From: Larix kaempferi
Lineage: Eukaryota > Streptophyta > Pinopsida > Pinales > Pinaceae
Assembly (NCBI GenBank): GCA_027924585.1
Contig: BSBM01000047.1
Coordinates: 19,903,501-19,967,500 of the forward strand
DNA: 64,000 bases
Direction of reading: 5' to 3'
The notes under the pieces were generated by a model. That model saw nothing but the letters and a program-made list of their open reading frames with translations, ran no database searches and was not told the DNA's origin. Below, piece after piece: positions 23,697-34,515 of the stretch. The position numbers and the translations under genes were made by a program. Position 1 is the stretch's first letter. Each line of letters starts with the position of its first letter.

Positions 23697-24240
23697 TGTT
23701 GGATTTTGTGCAACTTCGGAAGATATTATTATTGTACTTTCATAGTACTTGATTGTAACTCCTAAAGGAGATAAACTTAATGTAATTACTTATGTAAACA
23801 CATGAAAGAATCAATGTAAACCTTGGGGTGAAAAGAAGCAAAAGAAAATATTAAAAATTAAATTATTAATTGCCCCCAAGTGAAGTCGTCCCAGTTAGGG
23901 ATTTTTCATGTTTGCACTTGTATAAATAGAGGTAAAGTGCACCTCATTATTCACTCACTCATTCAAGTGAAGTTCGCATCACCCAGAGAGAGAGAAGTTC
24001 GCACTTGCTGGAGAAGGAAGCTGTTTTGGGGTTTCTACTTGTGGAAGACATTTTCACCTTTTCTCTTTTATCTTTGTACTCTGATCTCGGGATTATCATC
24101 TCTATACGAAGGTTGCTGGGTTTTCTCCCAATTGGGTTTCCCAGGATAAACTATGTTGTTATGTTTTGTGCTTTGCCTTTCTTCTAGTGATCTTGTTTAT
24201 GCATTTGAATTATTATGCTATGAATGTATGAAATTTAACA
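23697..24240 (+). mobile_element. Copia solo LTR with perfect TSD
   Basis: Starts TGTTGGATTTTGTGCAAC and ends TGAAATTTAACA. It is flanked by GTAGA at 23692-23696 and 24241-24245. Same family as the LTRs of the elements at 7673-13706 and 59132. A single LTR between direct 5-bp repeats is the signature of LTR-LTR recombination that removed the interior. Confidence 0.93.
23921..23928 (+). promoter_or_regulatory. LTR TATA box
   Basis: TATAAATA inside the solo LTR, in the same place as TATAAATG at 59480 in a related LTR. It is the probable core promoter of the LTR and sits in the antisense direction relative to VPS9A. Confidence 0.65.
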
Positions 24241-25050
24241 GTAGAAGACTGTTTTCTGGGGTTTCTTCTTTGGATCTTTCCTTGGTGTGATCTCTCTTGT
24301 TATAGATCACTTGTATATCTGGTTGTACTTGTTACTTGGACTGAAAATCTCTGAATAAGAAAAGGTTGATGGGTTTTCTCCCTTGTGGTTTCCCAGGATA
24401 ATTTTTTTGTGTTCTTGTGTTCCTATGCATGGTTATTCTTTCAGTGATCCTATTGCAATTAAAGTAGAAAGAGATTAAATTATATTGCTATCTTAAAATC
24501 TAACAATTGGTAGTAATTTCAAGTCCCATTGACCTTCTCTTTTGGTCATTCGTGGACATTGATAAAAATTTCTTATCTTATATTATTTATCTAACAAACC
24601 ACATTGTTCTCCTTTTAGAACATCTTCTGAAGGATATTACCTACATGGATATGGTTTTGCATTATCAAATCAAAGCCATTACCACCCAAGTTTAACACTA
24701 AGCCAGTGTGTCATCCCAATGAGAAAAATAATACAAGAATGGGATGTGCTAATCTCCTGATATTCATATATCCTGCTTTCTTTCAACCAACATTAATGAA
24801 CCTCTACGCTTGTACCACCTCTTTAATGTGTTTTACTATCCTTATGTTAAGACTAGTCAAATATTTCTTTAACAAATGCTCCTCTTTTAGAACACTCATA
24901 AATAAAAGACATGAAAGAAAACAGCAGTACAATATGCATCTCCATGTACTAAAAGTTTAAAAACTAATCCTCCCATGAGACTTGAATTTATAATGATCTG
25001 CATAAAGAATGGTCAAATCAATTCATACCACGTTCACTTTGGATGTCTAC

Positions 25051-25209
25051 AAGCAAGTAATAGTCTAACAGAACAGGATTCAGAAAAATTTCCAATAAGA
25101 TCTTGCCTTGATGGTAAAATAGATTAGTACAAGCAATCCATAGTCTAACAGAACAAAACAACAAAATTTTCCAATAAGAACTTGCCTTGATGGTAACATA
25201 GATTAGTAC
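25051..25209. repeat. Tandem duplication of the VPS9A exon end and splice donor
   Basis: Unit 25051-25130 and unit 25131-25209 are imperfect copies (AAGCAA..., TAGTCTAACAGAAC, CCAATAAGA.CTTGCCTTGATGGTAA, AGATTAGTAC). The right unit contains the real exon end (VTIK) and the GC donor. The left unit, inside the intron, carries a decoy with the same ATCAAG|GCAAG junction and a changed Val codon (TTTTACC for TGTTACC on the minus strand). Confidence 0.9.
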
Positions 25210-25365
25210 AGGAAGAAAATCATCAGCTCCTGGAGGATTGTCATTTGTTGCCATGGACACGTTTAGTAACAAGTTATTTATAACTCTGCAGCAGTTGAGA
25301 ATGCAAACTAACTTATCTAGAGGAGCCTTGTATGTATTAATTTTCTGCAACTCCTTCTGCGCAAG
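25186..25365 (-). CDS. VPS9A: VPS9A-type RAB5/RABF GEF, central VPS9-domain exon
   Basis: A 180-bp exon encoding 60 residues: LAQKELQKIN, then YKAPLDKLVCILNCCRVINN, then NPPGADDFLPVLIYVTIK. This is the heart of the VPS9 domain. The Asp in PPGAD corresponds to the catalytic Asp that plant and animal VPS9 proteins need for nucleotide exchange, and it is intact. The acceptor is TTAAACAG|CTTGCG. The exon starts and ends in phase 0, matching both neighbours. The reading frame runs on into the intron without a stop for a short distance, so ORF callers extend it wrongly to 25018. Confidence 0.95.
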
Positions 25366-25609
25366 CTGTTTAACAGTATTAAAACAAGCAAATTATTAGC
25401 AAACACCATCACAGTATCACTGTTTTACATGTAGGAACAAGTATAAATGCAGTACAAAACAACATAAATGTTGTGAGTAATGACAATCAACAAAATTCAT
25501 GGTTTTAGTAACAGATGTTTGCTGCAATCTCTCAGCATGCCTATTTAATAATTTATCCTTAAAATTCAAAGCATAAAAATATGTTTGAAAACACAAAGCA
25601 TCGTATATC

Positions 25610-25964
25610 ATCTTTTACACGGACAGATTTTTAAAAGGATCAATAGGAATCTGCATCCAATAGGATTCAATCTCGACGTTACGATCCCCCACAGGGATCA
25701 TCATCAGGAGAGTGGTCTCCTGATGATGATCCCTGTGGGGGATCGTAACGTCGAGATTGAATCCTATTGGATGGTGGTCTCCTGATGATGATCCCTGTGG
25801 AGGATCGTAACGTCGAGATTGAATCCTATTGGATGCAGATTCCTATTGATCCTTTTAAAGTCTCCTGATGATGATCCCTGTGAGGGATCGTAATGTCGAG
25901 ATTGAATCCTATTGGAGGCAGATTCCTATTGATCCTTTTAAAAATCTGTCCCTGCGTAAAAGAT
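25610..25964. repeat. Composite foldback element with internal tandem copies
   Basis: The outer inverted ends read ATCTTTTACACGGACAGA and, reversed, ATCTTTTACGCAGGGACAGA. A left arm ending in GGGATCATCATCAGGAGA faces three successive arms starting TCTCCTGATGATGATCCC, at about 25718, 25780 and 25861. Each arm contains GATCGTAACGTCGAGATTG. It is therefore a hairpin whose right arm has been amplified to three copies, two of them separated by the loop-like spacer GTGG. Non-coding. Confidence 0.88.
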
Positions 25965-26025
25965 CCCTGATGATGATTCCTATTGATCCTTTTTAAGACA
26001 TAAAGCATGAGTAACTTTGTCAAAT

Positions 26026-26259
26026 GGGTATAGCTCAGGTGGTTGGGAGGAATGATTGTTATCCTCCCCACCCAGGTTCAATCCCAACAAGTGACATGTT
26101 TTTCTCTGGATGAGTACATTGTTGTAACCGCCTTGAGCCTTGTGTTGGTAAAGTCTCAAGCTTCTGCAGAATCCGGTTTACACAGGATATCATCCTTGGA
26201 ATTAAGGAAAGTGTCTGGCGGGTTTGCCTGGGATATGTATTTCATGGAATAATAATAAA
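26026..26259 (+). mobile_element. tRNA-derived SINE
   Basis: The head resembles a tRNA gene: GGGTATAGCTCAGGTGG with a pol III A box at 26031-26046 and a B box GGTTCAATCCC at 26075-26085. A tRNA-unrelated body follows, then an AATAATAATAAAAAA tail. AAAGCATGAGTAA (26002-26014) and AAAGCGTGAGTAA (26260-26272) are near-identical flanks, with extra weaker similarity up to the SINE start, as expected of an aged target duplication. Transcription would be by RNA polymerase III, antisense to VPS9A. Confidence 0.85.
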
Positions 26260-26692
26260 AAAGCGTGAGTAAATTCCATGCAAAGGAAACAACAATAAAC
26301 AGAGGCAAAATGAAATTGGATAGATTGAATTAAAGTCAACCCTCTATTTTGATAAGCTCAATTTTGAGTAGATATTAACTTGTATCATACGAAACTTTCA
26401 TTGTTTACACTTTCTCAAGATTCTTCTACAGTTAACGCTCCTATTTGCATCCCAATCTATCCTCTAAGAGGGAAGGCATTGTTTCATATACTATACAGAA
26501 GCATAAAAATCAGAATTCCTCAGAGAAATGCAAGGTTGTGCGATTGCACTTATCTGAGTTTAACATGGATTACAAATCCCAATTTGGGAAATATTATTGT
26601 AGGGATCAAAAAGGAAGCCATAGTTTGGAGTCTCTATGAATGATCTATGATATATTATACCTGCAAATAAGAATGCAACCTTCTATTGTAAT

Positions 26693-27914
26693 CTATGTTG
26701 CACAGGGACCCGCCCCCCCTAAAAAAAGCCCTGCTCCCGACGTCCCCACATTTCGGGGAGTTGGGGACCCCTAGGAAACATCCCCAATCTACCAGGGACT
26801 TCATCGGGGACTTGGGGACTTGCTGGCCATACCCAAAATGTCCCCAACAGATTTCAAGGACTTTCGGGTAGATTTTGGAGGCATTTCAAGTAGACTTCAG
26901 AGATGTCCCTGGCAGATTTTGGTAATGTTTTGAGCATGTATCTTCAATTTTGACAATGGACATTGATGATTTGACAATATGATCATTTATTCCATCCATG
27001 TTTTTTGTATTATTCTGAATCTATACAGGTTTCAACTTAAAGTATGGGTTGTGTACGATGGATTTTGATTTGGGTCTCTGGTGATTTAACACAAGCAGCA
27101 AAGCCTCCATGTCAACAAACCAAAAAATGCAACAACTCAAAGGTCTGATCCTTCTGGGTATTGCTCTTGTTTTTCTCATTTTTAGGGTCATCTTAGCTTT
27201 CACATATTGTACATAGGTGTCCAGGATTTATTCAAGTCCAACTCTTACCCCATCCCAACCTCCAACACTGTGAAAACAATTGGATAATAAAGACTTAGCT
27301 TGGGTACTAAACATTTGAATAAATTCCTATTAAATATCCTTCTTAATCTAAAATATGAATCTAATCTCTTTACAGAATGCAAGCATGCATATCCCAAAAT
27401 GTTTTGTACTGGTTTTCAACACGGCTGTAAAAATTTGCAGAACCTGTTGAGAAGGGAATGCCATTTAACCTAATCATCATAAACAAGAAATATAAGGAAG
27501 AAAAGTTTCTATATACAGATAAGAATTCTTCTCATAGACCCTTCATGGACCTTATTGCAGATTGAAAATAGTTACACTTACATTTCCTGAAGCTAAACTG
27601 CATTTTTCTCATATTCAAGAGCCAATAATGGAATGTCACTAAGCCCTTTTCTTATTTTCCTCAGCTTTTTCAGAACTAGCAAGTGTAAGAGATGTGCATA
27701 ATACTATATAGTATAGACTATTGTTCTTACAAGCAACTACAAATGTCTATGGTGAATTCTAACTTTTTAAAGTTTTTATTATCTATATATCTATATATAT
27801 ATATATATATATATAATTGCCACCCCTGAAAATTTGGGGGTGAGCTATAGCCATCTTGAGGACTCGTCCCCCCATCCCCGTCGTTCCCCCATCCCCAAAA
27901 CCAATGCAACATGG
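26693..27914. mobile_element. Non-autonomous hAT-like DNA element, perfect 8-bp TSD
   Basis: ATTGTAAT at 26685-26692 and 27915-27922 flanks short inverted ends (CTATGTTGCA and TGCAACATGG). The subterminal regions are G/C-rich with repeated GGGGAC and TCCCC words. Eight-base duplications and these subterminal repeats fit the hAT superfamily. The 1222-bp interior has no transposase and contains a TA microsatellite near its right end. Confidence 0.85.
27782..27814. repeat. (TA)n microsatellite
   Basis: Alternating TA run inside the hAT-like element. Confidence 0.9.
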
Positions 27915-28007
27915 ATTGTAATTATGATCAACTAAATTCATGATTCTTACCCATATATGTTTATTGATATTAATTTCTAACTATTTTATGTTATATTTCA
28001 TTTTAAA

Positions 28008-28057
28008 GTGTGTGTGTGTGTGTGTGTGTGTGTACAGAGAGAGAGAGAGAGAGAGAA
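28008..28057. repeat. (TG)n followed by (AG)n microsatellite
   Basis: About 13 GT units, then ACAG, then about 9 AG units, 30 bp left of the Copia insertion at 28090. Confidence 0.9.
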
Positions 28058-28089
28058 ATGTATATAGACAAACCTAATGGTGAACCTCA

Positions 28090-28965
28090 TGTAAATTTCC
28101 TTAAAATCCACTCTAGGCTAGAGTATGCCGAATTAATTAATTAAACCCTAATTAATACTTTTAACCACACATGGATTTCTTCACTATGCAGAGGAAAAAT
28201 AAATACTGAAAGAAATACCAATCAATCACACCAATGGAGACAACACAATCTTTTTGGGTATAAACCCCCGGACAAAACCCAAAGATGGCAAAACCGATCC
28301 AGTAGTCAGAGAAGATATTTTTATTAAGAAAATATGGAGAAATACAAACAGAAAATCGATTTACCCCAACCCGGCAAATTCGACCTCTACAAATCACTAA
28401 GAAAGATCCTGTTGGTATGTACGACACTCTGCAGAACAGTACGGCCGGCTGACGTCAGCTGTACAGAATCCGTACGATATGTACGGCTGCTGTACGGACG
28501 CCTTTGCAAACCACTCGGCCTCCTCCCCTGCAACTTTGTACGGTCTTCTCTCTGCTCGGATGCTCTGTCGATCTCTGGAAGAAAATGCTTCTTCGTCTTC
28601 TTCTCCAAAATTCTCTCTCAAACTTATCTCTCTGTCTCTGCCGGAATGTGTGTCCTCTCCACCAATCGACCTTTCTTATAACTCATTGGCTAAGCGAAAA
28701 ACCTAATCTCACTATAGATCTATGGATGAGATCCTCCGGTGAGATCAATGGCCAAGATTAGATTAGCCATCACTTAAATATTTTTCACTTTCACTTTATA
28801 AAAAGTGTTCCATTAAGTCAATTAATAATTAGATCACTTTAATATATTTTCCAAAGCAAAACTTAGGATAAATATATTAAATACAATTGGCTTCATTATT
28901 TAAGTCTTCTACATGCAAGGACGCATGCAATGCAGTAAGACCTTCCTTGTTGTGACTTTCTAACA
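28090..28965 (-). repeat. 3' LTR (876 bp) of the CCTCA-flanked Copia
   Basis: Nearly identical by eye to 40647-41528. Minus strand TGTTAGAAAGT...AAATTTACA. It is preceded by CCCTTCCTCGTTGAGAGGGAG, the polypurine position. The several frames at 28334-28761 lie in the LTR and recur in the other LTR, so they are not separate genes. Confidence 0.95.
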
Positions 28966-28984
28966 CTCCCTCTCAACGAGGAAG

Positions 28985-30291
28985 GGATTCGGTAACAACC
29001 CCAGCTTGTCTCTGAACTTTACAAACTTGAGTTTGCAAAGTGCCTTGGTGAATATGTCTGCCCCCTGCTCATTTGTCTGAATGTACTCCAACCAAATGGT
29101 TCCTCTCTGAACACAATCTCTGAGGAAGTGATACCAGATGTCAATGTGTTTACTCCTGTCATGGAACACTGGATTCTCATAAAGGTTAATGCCACTCTGA
29201 TTGTCACAGTGACTACAGTAGTCTCCAACTCACTCTCGAATAATCCTGAGAGCAACTTCCTCAGCCACATCCCCTCACATGCAGCTATGTTGGTTGCCAT
29301 GTACTCAACCTCAACTGAGCTCAATGCAACTGACTTCTGCTTCCTGCTGAACCAAGAGACAACCCCTAATCCAATGCTGAAGCAGCAACCTGAAGTGCTC
29401 TTCCGATCCTCTACACATCCTGCCCAGTCAGCATCCATGAAACCTGCCAAGTGTATACTCCCACTGCGCTCATAAACCAAGCCATAATCCATTGTGCCTC
29501 TGATGTAGCGAAGTATGTGCTTCGCAGCTATCCAATGTACTCTTTGAGGGTTCACCATGAACTGACTCAAAGAGTTGACTGCAAAGCTAATGTCTGGTTG
29601 AGTGTTGACCAGATATATAAGCGACCCGATAAGCTGCCTATACAATGTAGGATCAAACTCCTCTGATCCTGATACATCAATCTTCCTCCAGTTGGTAACT
29701 AGAGGTGTGGCCATAGATCTACAGTCCTCCATCCTGAATCTCCTCAAGATCTCTACCGCATACTTCCCTTGTCCAATGAAGAAGCACCCATTTCTCTGCC
29801 AAACCTCCAGACCTAGGAAGTAATGCATCAACCCAAGGTCTTTCATCTCAAAATCCACTACAAGCTTTGACTTGCAATCCCTGATCAGCCTCTCATCTCC
29901 TGTAAGAAAGAGATCATCCACTTATAGAACCAGTATGAGAGGTACCTCACCTGACAAGAAGTATAGGTTATGATCTACCTCACTCCACTGGAAACCCATC
30001 TCTCGTAGATAGTTGTCAATCCTTGAGTACCATGTTCGAGGTGCCTGCTTGAGCCCATAAAGAGCTCTCTGCAACCTGCATACATGCGACTCTCTACTCT
30101 CTGCCTCAAACCCCTCTCGCTGCTCAATATAAACCTCTTCCTCAATAACTCCATTGAGGAAAGTTGTCTTCGCGTCCATCTGATGAACGTGCCAACCCAT
30201 CTCTGTTGACAATGATAGGATAGTCCAAATAAAAGAATACCTAGTGACAGGGGCGAAGGTTTCCTCATAGTCAATACCTTCCTTCTGCGAA
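28985..30291 (-). pseudogene. Copia RT and RNase H, C-terminal part
   Basis: The frame 29922-30452 begins with SQKEGIDYEETFAPV only from about 30290, because it runs in from the neighbouring insertion. It continues through MDAKTTFLNGVIEEEVYIEQ and LYGLKQAPRTWY. The YVDD catalytic Tyr codon is a stop (TAA at 29922-29924), leaving VDD in the next frame 29019-29921. That frame holds MKDLGLMHYFLGLEVWQ and the RNase H start DADWAGCVEDRKSTSG. A frameshift near 29205 displaces the RNase H end (MFHDRSKHIDIWYHF). Both catalytic domains are thus dead in this copy. Confidence 0.92.
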
Positions 30292-30296
30292 TACCC

Positions 30297-33200
30297 TGTT
30301 ATCACCAATCTTGTAGTTGCCCCTACAAATGGATCCAAGGTGGATGGTAGAGGGAACAGGCAACTAAAGTGGTGAACCAAGAGAGCCTTGGTTCCCAAAA
30401 GGATGGTTGTCACACCAACCAAGGCACTCTTCACTTTAGCTATCAAAGCCAAGATAGAAAGGGGGAGACCCGGATCTATTCCCGATAGGAGAGATCAACC
30501 CAATCACTAGATCAAATCAATCAGATGAAGTACGTAGGGTGACAGGTATGGAACCCTAGAATTGAGGAAGTAGGACCACTATGGAGGCTTAGGAAAGGTG
30601 TGATGTGATAAGTAAAGATGACACACAGTGGTTCTAGGATTAAGTATGATTCTAGGATTCAAAGCTAGTTTCAAATGGTCAAAATCAACTACCTTGGGAA
30701 ACGTGACCCTTAAAACTGGGAAAGTGTCCCAAATCAAAGATCTAACAGTTAGGGCTTTCTAGCTTTGCTTGATAGATGGATATGATAGTATCTACGTGTG
30801 CAAGCAACCAGACAGAGACCAACCCACAAGGAAATCTAACAACCCGGGAAAGTCGTGAGGGCTTGGAGAAGGATCAGTGCCTTGTAAAATGGGCCAAATG
30901 GAGTCGGATGTCCACCAAACTGTAGATCGGGGTTGTCAAGGTGCAAAGCAAGGTGGGTTTTGAAGATCAAGGTCATCCAATGGCTAGATCTCAATAGATC
31001 TGAGATTCAAAATGCATCACCAAGTGACCCAAGTAGGGCACAACCCTCAAAATGAGGAATGGGGCCCACAAGGTGAAAATCAACAAGGTGAAGCACTAGG
31101 GGTAGGTTATCAAGTGAGGAGAGTTCAAATCAAGTGGGATCTCACCTACCCAGATCTTGGAACCTAGCAAACTCACCAAACCAAGGAGTGCGACCTCACT
31201 TAAAGAGGCTAATGTGCCTTGGGAAAGGGGTCAAATGGAAGCCAATCCACACCAAACTATAGATCTGAATTGTCGTGGATGCTATAGAGGTGGGTTTTCA
31301 ATATCTTACCCAAAAGCCTACTAGATCCAAGTAGATCTGAAAAAATGTAAAATAAGGCTTTTAAGCAATGAGGGTTTTAATGACTAAAACAAATGGATAG
31401 ATCATGGAATGAGAAATTTACCTTGAGATCATACCTGTGTGATGGATGAGGTTGCCATGTTGTTGAGGAATGTTCCCGCAGAGATCAAATGGGAGATCTT
31501 TGATTTGCCTTGCCAAAATTTGATGCCCTAGCTCCACACATGCGCCCTCCTCTTCCTGTCAAACCAAGGAAACAAGATTCAATCAGTAAGATCAAGAATG
31601 GAGGAAATACAAGCATAAGCGAATGATAACATGAAGTAGAAGGTACAAAGATAGTAATACTCCCTGTTACCGACGAAACAACCCAAAGAAGAAGCAGGGA
31701 GGGTCCTCCCCTACCAATGCGTCCTCCTTGAACCAATTCGGCCTCCACCTATAGATGACAAAATCATGGAACAAAATCGATAGCAAGACAATCTCCAATA
31801 ACCCAGTGCAAAGGAAGAACAAACGAACGACTCCAAAAGCATTCACCACAACACAACAAGTAGATGCAATAGTATTTTTCTATTCCAATAATCCAGAGCC
31901 AAAAGTCCCTTTACAATGAGGAGCTCTCTCCTTTAAATAGGATGGAGAGACACCAAAACCCTAACCACCTTTTGAATGGATGGCTAAAATTAAAAGATCA
32001 AAGTGATCTAATCAATGGTTGAGATGAGCTCAACAATAAAGTACATGGATCAATATAGCATATCAATGGACCAAATCGCCCTAGGAGAGGGGGTCCCACC
32101 AAATCTCAATGATATAATACAAGATCTAGCTCATGGTGGGTCCAAGGGGTAATTTCTAACACCCTTGGTCAATCCCCATGGCACAATATCAATAAAATAA
32201 TGCTCTAAGCACCAAATCGTGCCTCTCTGGGAAAGTCGTGAGCCTTAGGAGGCTCCAGAAACCAATATAAAATGTCGGAAGTGATGGGTGTGGATCCCAC
32301 TGGAAGTTGAGACTGTTGGAGAAGGTGTGGAAGACATCCCACTCATCATCAAACATCATCACATGCCAATCCCTTGCCTTAGTAGCCCAAATCGAATCCC
32401 TCAGTAGCCATTTTTACCATTTCTGATCTACCTTGGGAAGTGTGAAACTGCCCAAACTGCCTCCTAGAGTGCCTGCGCTGTCAAGGTGAGGCCACCAGGC
32501 TCTCGGGAGGGGGGTAATATGGTAATAACAAGTGGTTAGACCACCCCCTCCATGCACAGTGCCCTAGGTGAACCCATCAAATATCATCACTACTCTGACA
32601 GGGCCTTTGATAGGCCAAAACTGCACTAAGATAGCCAATTGAGGCCTAAAATCACTGTAACTGCCCGGAACTGAAAACAGACTGTCTCATTGGACTTAGA
32701 GAGCCCAAATCTATCCAAGATGTGTACTCATACACCATATAGATCTCTGCATGATCAAAATAAATATCCATCATATCCAACAGACCAAATAATAATAACC
32801 TGTAAAAGTGCTGAAAAGCACAAATCATCATCATAAGCCTGAAACCACTGCATAGAACCACCTGGTGACATGTACCAGACCATATATCATATCTCTGTAT
32901 CATCTGAGGCCTGCCACCTCATTTCCTGTGGTTGAATTTTGGTCAAATTGGGTTTGACCAAGTCAACATGCCCAAAAATATAACTCAGGCTATCATCAAA
33001 CTACTGCAAGTGCCAAAGGTTAATGCATGCTCTACAATTCATTCAAGTAGCAATTATAACAAGTAGTAATCATTACTAGCGATCTAAAACCAAATATATA
33101 AAGTCATTAGTTATTATTATTACTCAGACCAGACTTTCAAGACCATACTCACTTCATAGTTGTGATCAATTTGCTAGTAAAGGGTGAGGGCTAAAAATAA

Positions 33201-34510
33201 AAAGGCTAGGCTAAGGGGTGACTACTGACTTGACATTGTGACACTTTGGAAATGGAAAGGGGATACACACTCTAACATATGCTGAACAAATAGTAACACA
33301 GGGGATGGTAGTGTCTCACAGATGGGTAAGTTGTTCAAAGAGTGCTTATTCAACTTAGGCACCATGTCCACTTTTATAAAAGATGATCCAGTTTCATTAG
33401 GATCCATTGATTTCATTTCATGGCCTTTTTGGCCTACATAAACCTTCGGATCTAAGGTGTGCTGATAAGCACAACTAATTGCAGCTTGCATCCAGGGCAT
33501 GTTTGATACACATACATAAGGTCAACAATCTTTTTGATATAGAGTTTAAGAACCATTGCCTTTTAGACCTTTTTTATACTCTTCAAGGAGTATTTTTAGC
33601 TTTTCATTGCTCTTGCCCTTTACTCACGTGTGTTGATAAACACATTCTAGAGTTTACAGTTTCCTGGGCGAATTTACATAAGTTTCCATAAGTAGTACAT
33701 GAGCTTTCAGTTTTAGCCAACACATCTTTAGTGACTAGGGGGACTTCATACCAGTGCCAAACATCGGGACAACCGACCAAAATGATTTAGGACTACAATC
33801 CAACTCACCATAGGTAAATTTTGTCACCAACTCAGACCGAGACACAATAAACAAGGAAGCTTATCCAACACAGAGGCTAAAGTGGGGGAAGGTCCTCCAT
33901 GCCACTAGTCAAGTAGTAAGTCAGGGTAATAAACAAACTGGTAGGTAATGGATGGATGAAGACAGTGAATAATGAGACCAACACTAGCAAGCCAAAGTGT
34001 GGTGGGAATGATCACCTCTATTCTCCCTAGGGAGGGTAAAAACCAATGAGTATGGGTAGTGAACTTCCAAGTCTGAGTAGGGACAATATAATATATATAG
34101 CAATACAACCAGGTCCACATATCTATATGATCGCCAGATCATGATACTAAATGCTAAGACATGCTACAAGAATGAATATAGGAGCAATATAACCATAACA
34201 CAAAAGTATACCTGCTGAGTCATATACCTGAATGCACATAATCTGAACCAGCATCTATCCTCTGAAACTACTGCTGTAACTCTGGGCAATACTGACTTCT
34301 CTGTATAAATGGCTAAATGGCTACATCGATCATCTCTCTGAGTGTCCTGAAACTCATCATGGCATGGGGAACAAAACTGTTGTCCATATAAGAATCATAA
34401 TCCATAATAGATGCTCATCTCAGCATCTCAATGTAAGGGAACTGGCTGAAAAGTGTACTGGAATCAGAAAAATAATGTACGATAGCCCGGCTACTATATA
34501 TGTGATAACA
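30297..34510 (-). mobile_element. 4.2-kb solo-LTR-like element, copy 1
   Basis: Perfect TSD TACCC at 30292-30296 and 34511-34515, splitting the Copia RT between KARFVAKG and SQKEG. The ends are TGTTATCACA and TGTGATAACA on the minus strand (10-bp inverted, TG...CA, one mismatch here). No coding capacity. About 1.9 kb from one end is CTATTTAAAGGAGAGAGC (minus strand; about 31925-31945), a TATA-like promoter, and GAATAGAAAAATAC follows. I read it as a solo LTR of a long-LTR Gypsy family. The copies at 54223 and 63196 share ends and body. A LARD-type non-autonomous element is the alternative. Confidence 0.85.
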
Positions 34511-34515
34511 TACCC

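Larger units (their letters stand above)
23462..24505 (+). repeat. Copia 3' LTR interrupted by a solo LTR
   Basis: Begins TGTTGATGCTAGTAGC directly after AAGAGGGAG (polypurine tract) and ends ...AAAATCTAACA at 24505. Removing the inserted 544 bp and one GTAGA copy leaves about 495 bp. The rest of this element (pol, gag, 5' LTR) is absent; only the repeat-bearing 3' end remains. It is a different LTR family from its insert. Confidence 0.8.
20646..25185 (-). other. VPS9A intron of GC-AG type, 4540 bp
   Basis: On the minus strand the junction is ATCAAG|GCAAGT at 25186/25185 and TTTGCAG|GCAAAC at 20646/20645. A GC donor with AG|GCAAGT is the known strong form of GC-AG introns. No nearby GT keeps the conserved VTIK-ANPPQ junction. 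The intron holds an unclassified repeat (about 21280-23036), a 3' Copia LTR remnant and a solo LTR. Confidence 0.85.

Noticed and set aside
26026-26098. Possible tRNA gene
   Set aside because: A and B boxes are present, but the cloverleaf arms do not close well, and a body, A-rich tail and duplicated flanks follow. It is a SINE head.
28334-28761. Several frames of 73-115 codons on both strands
   Set aside because: They fall in a Copia LTR and recur in its partner at 40975-41324; LTRs do not encode proteins here.
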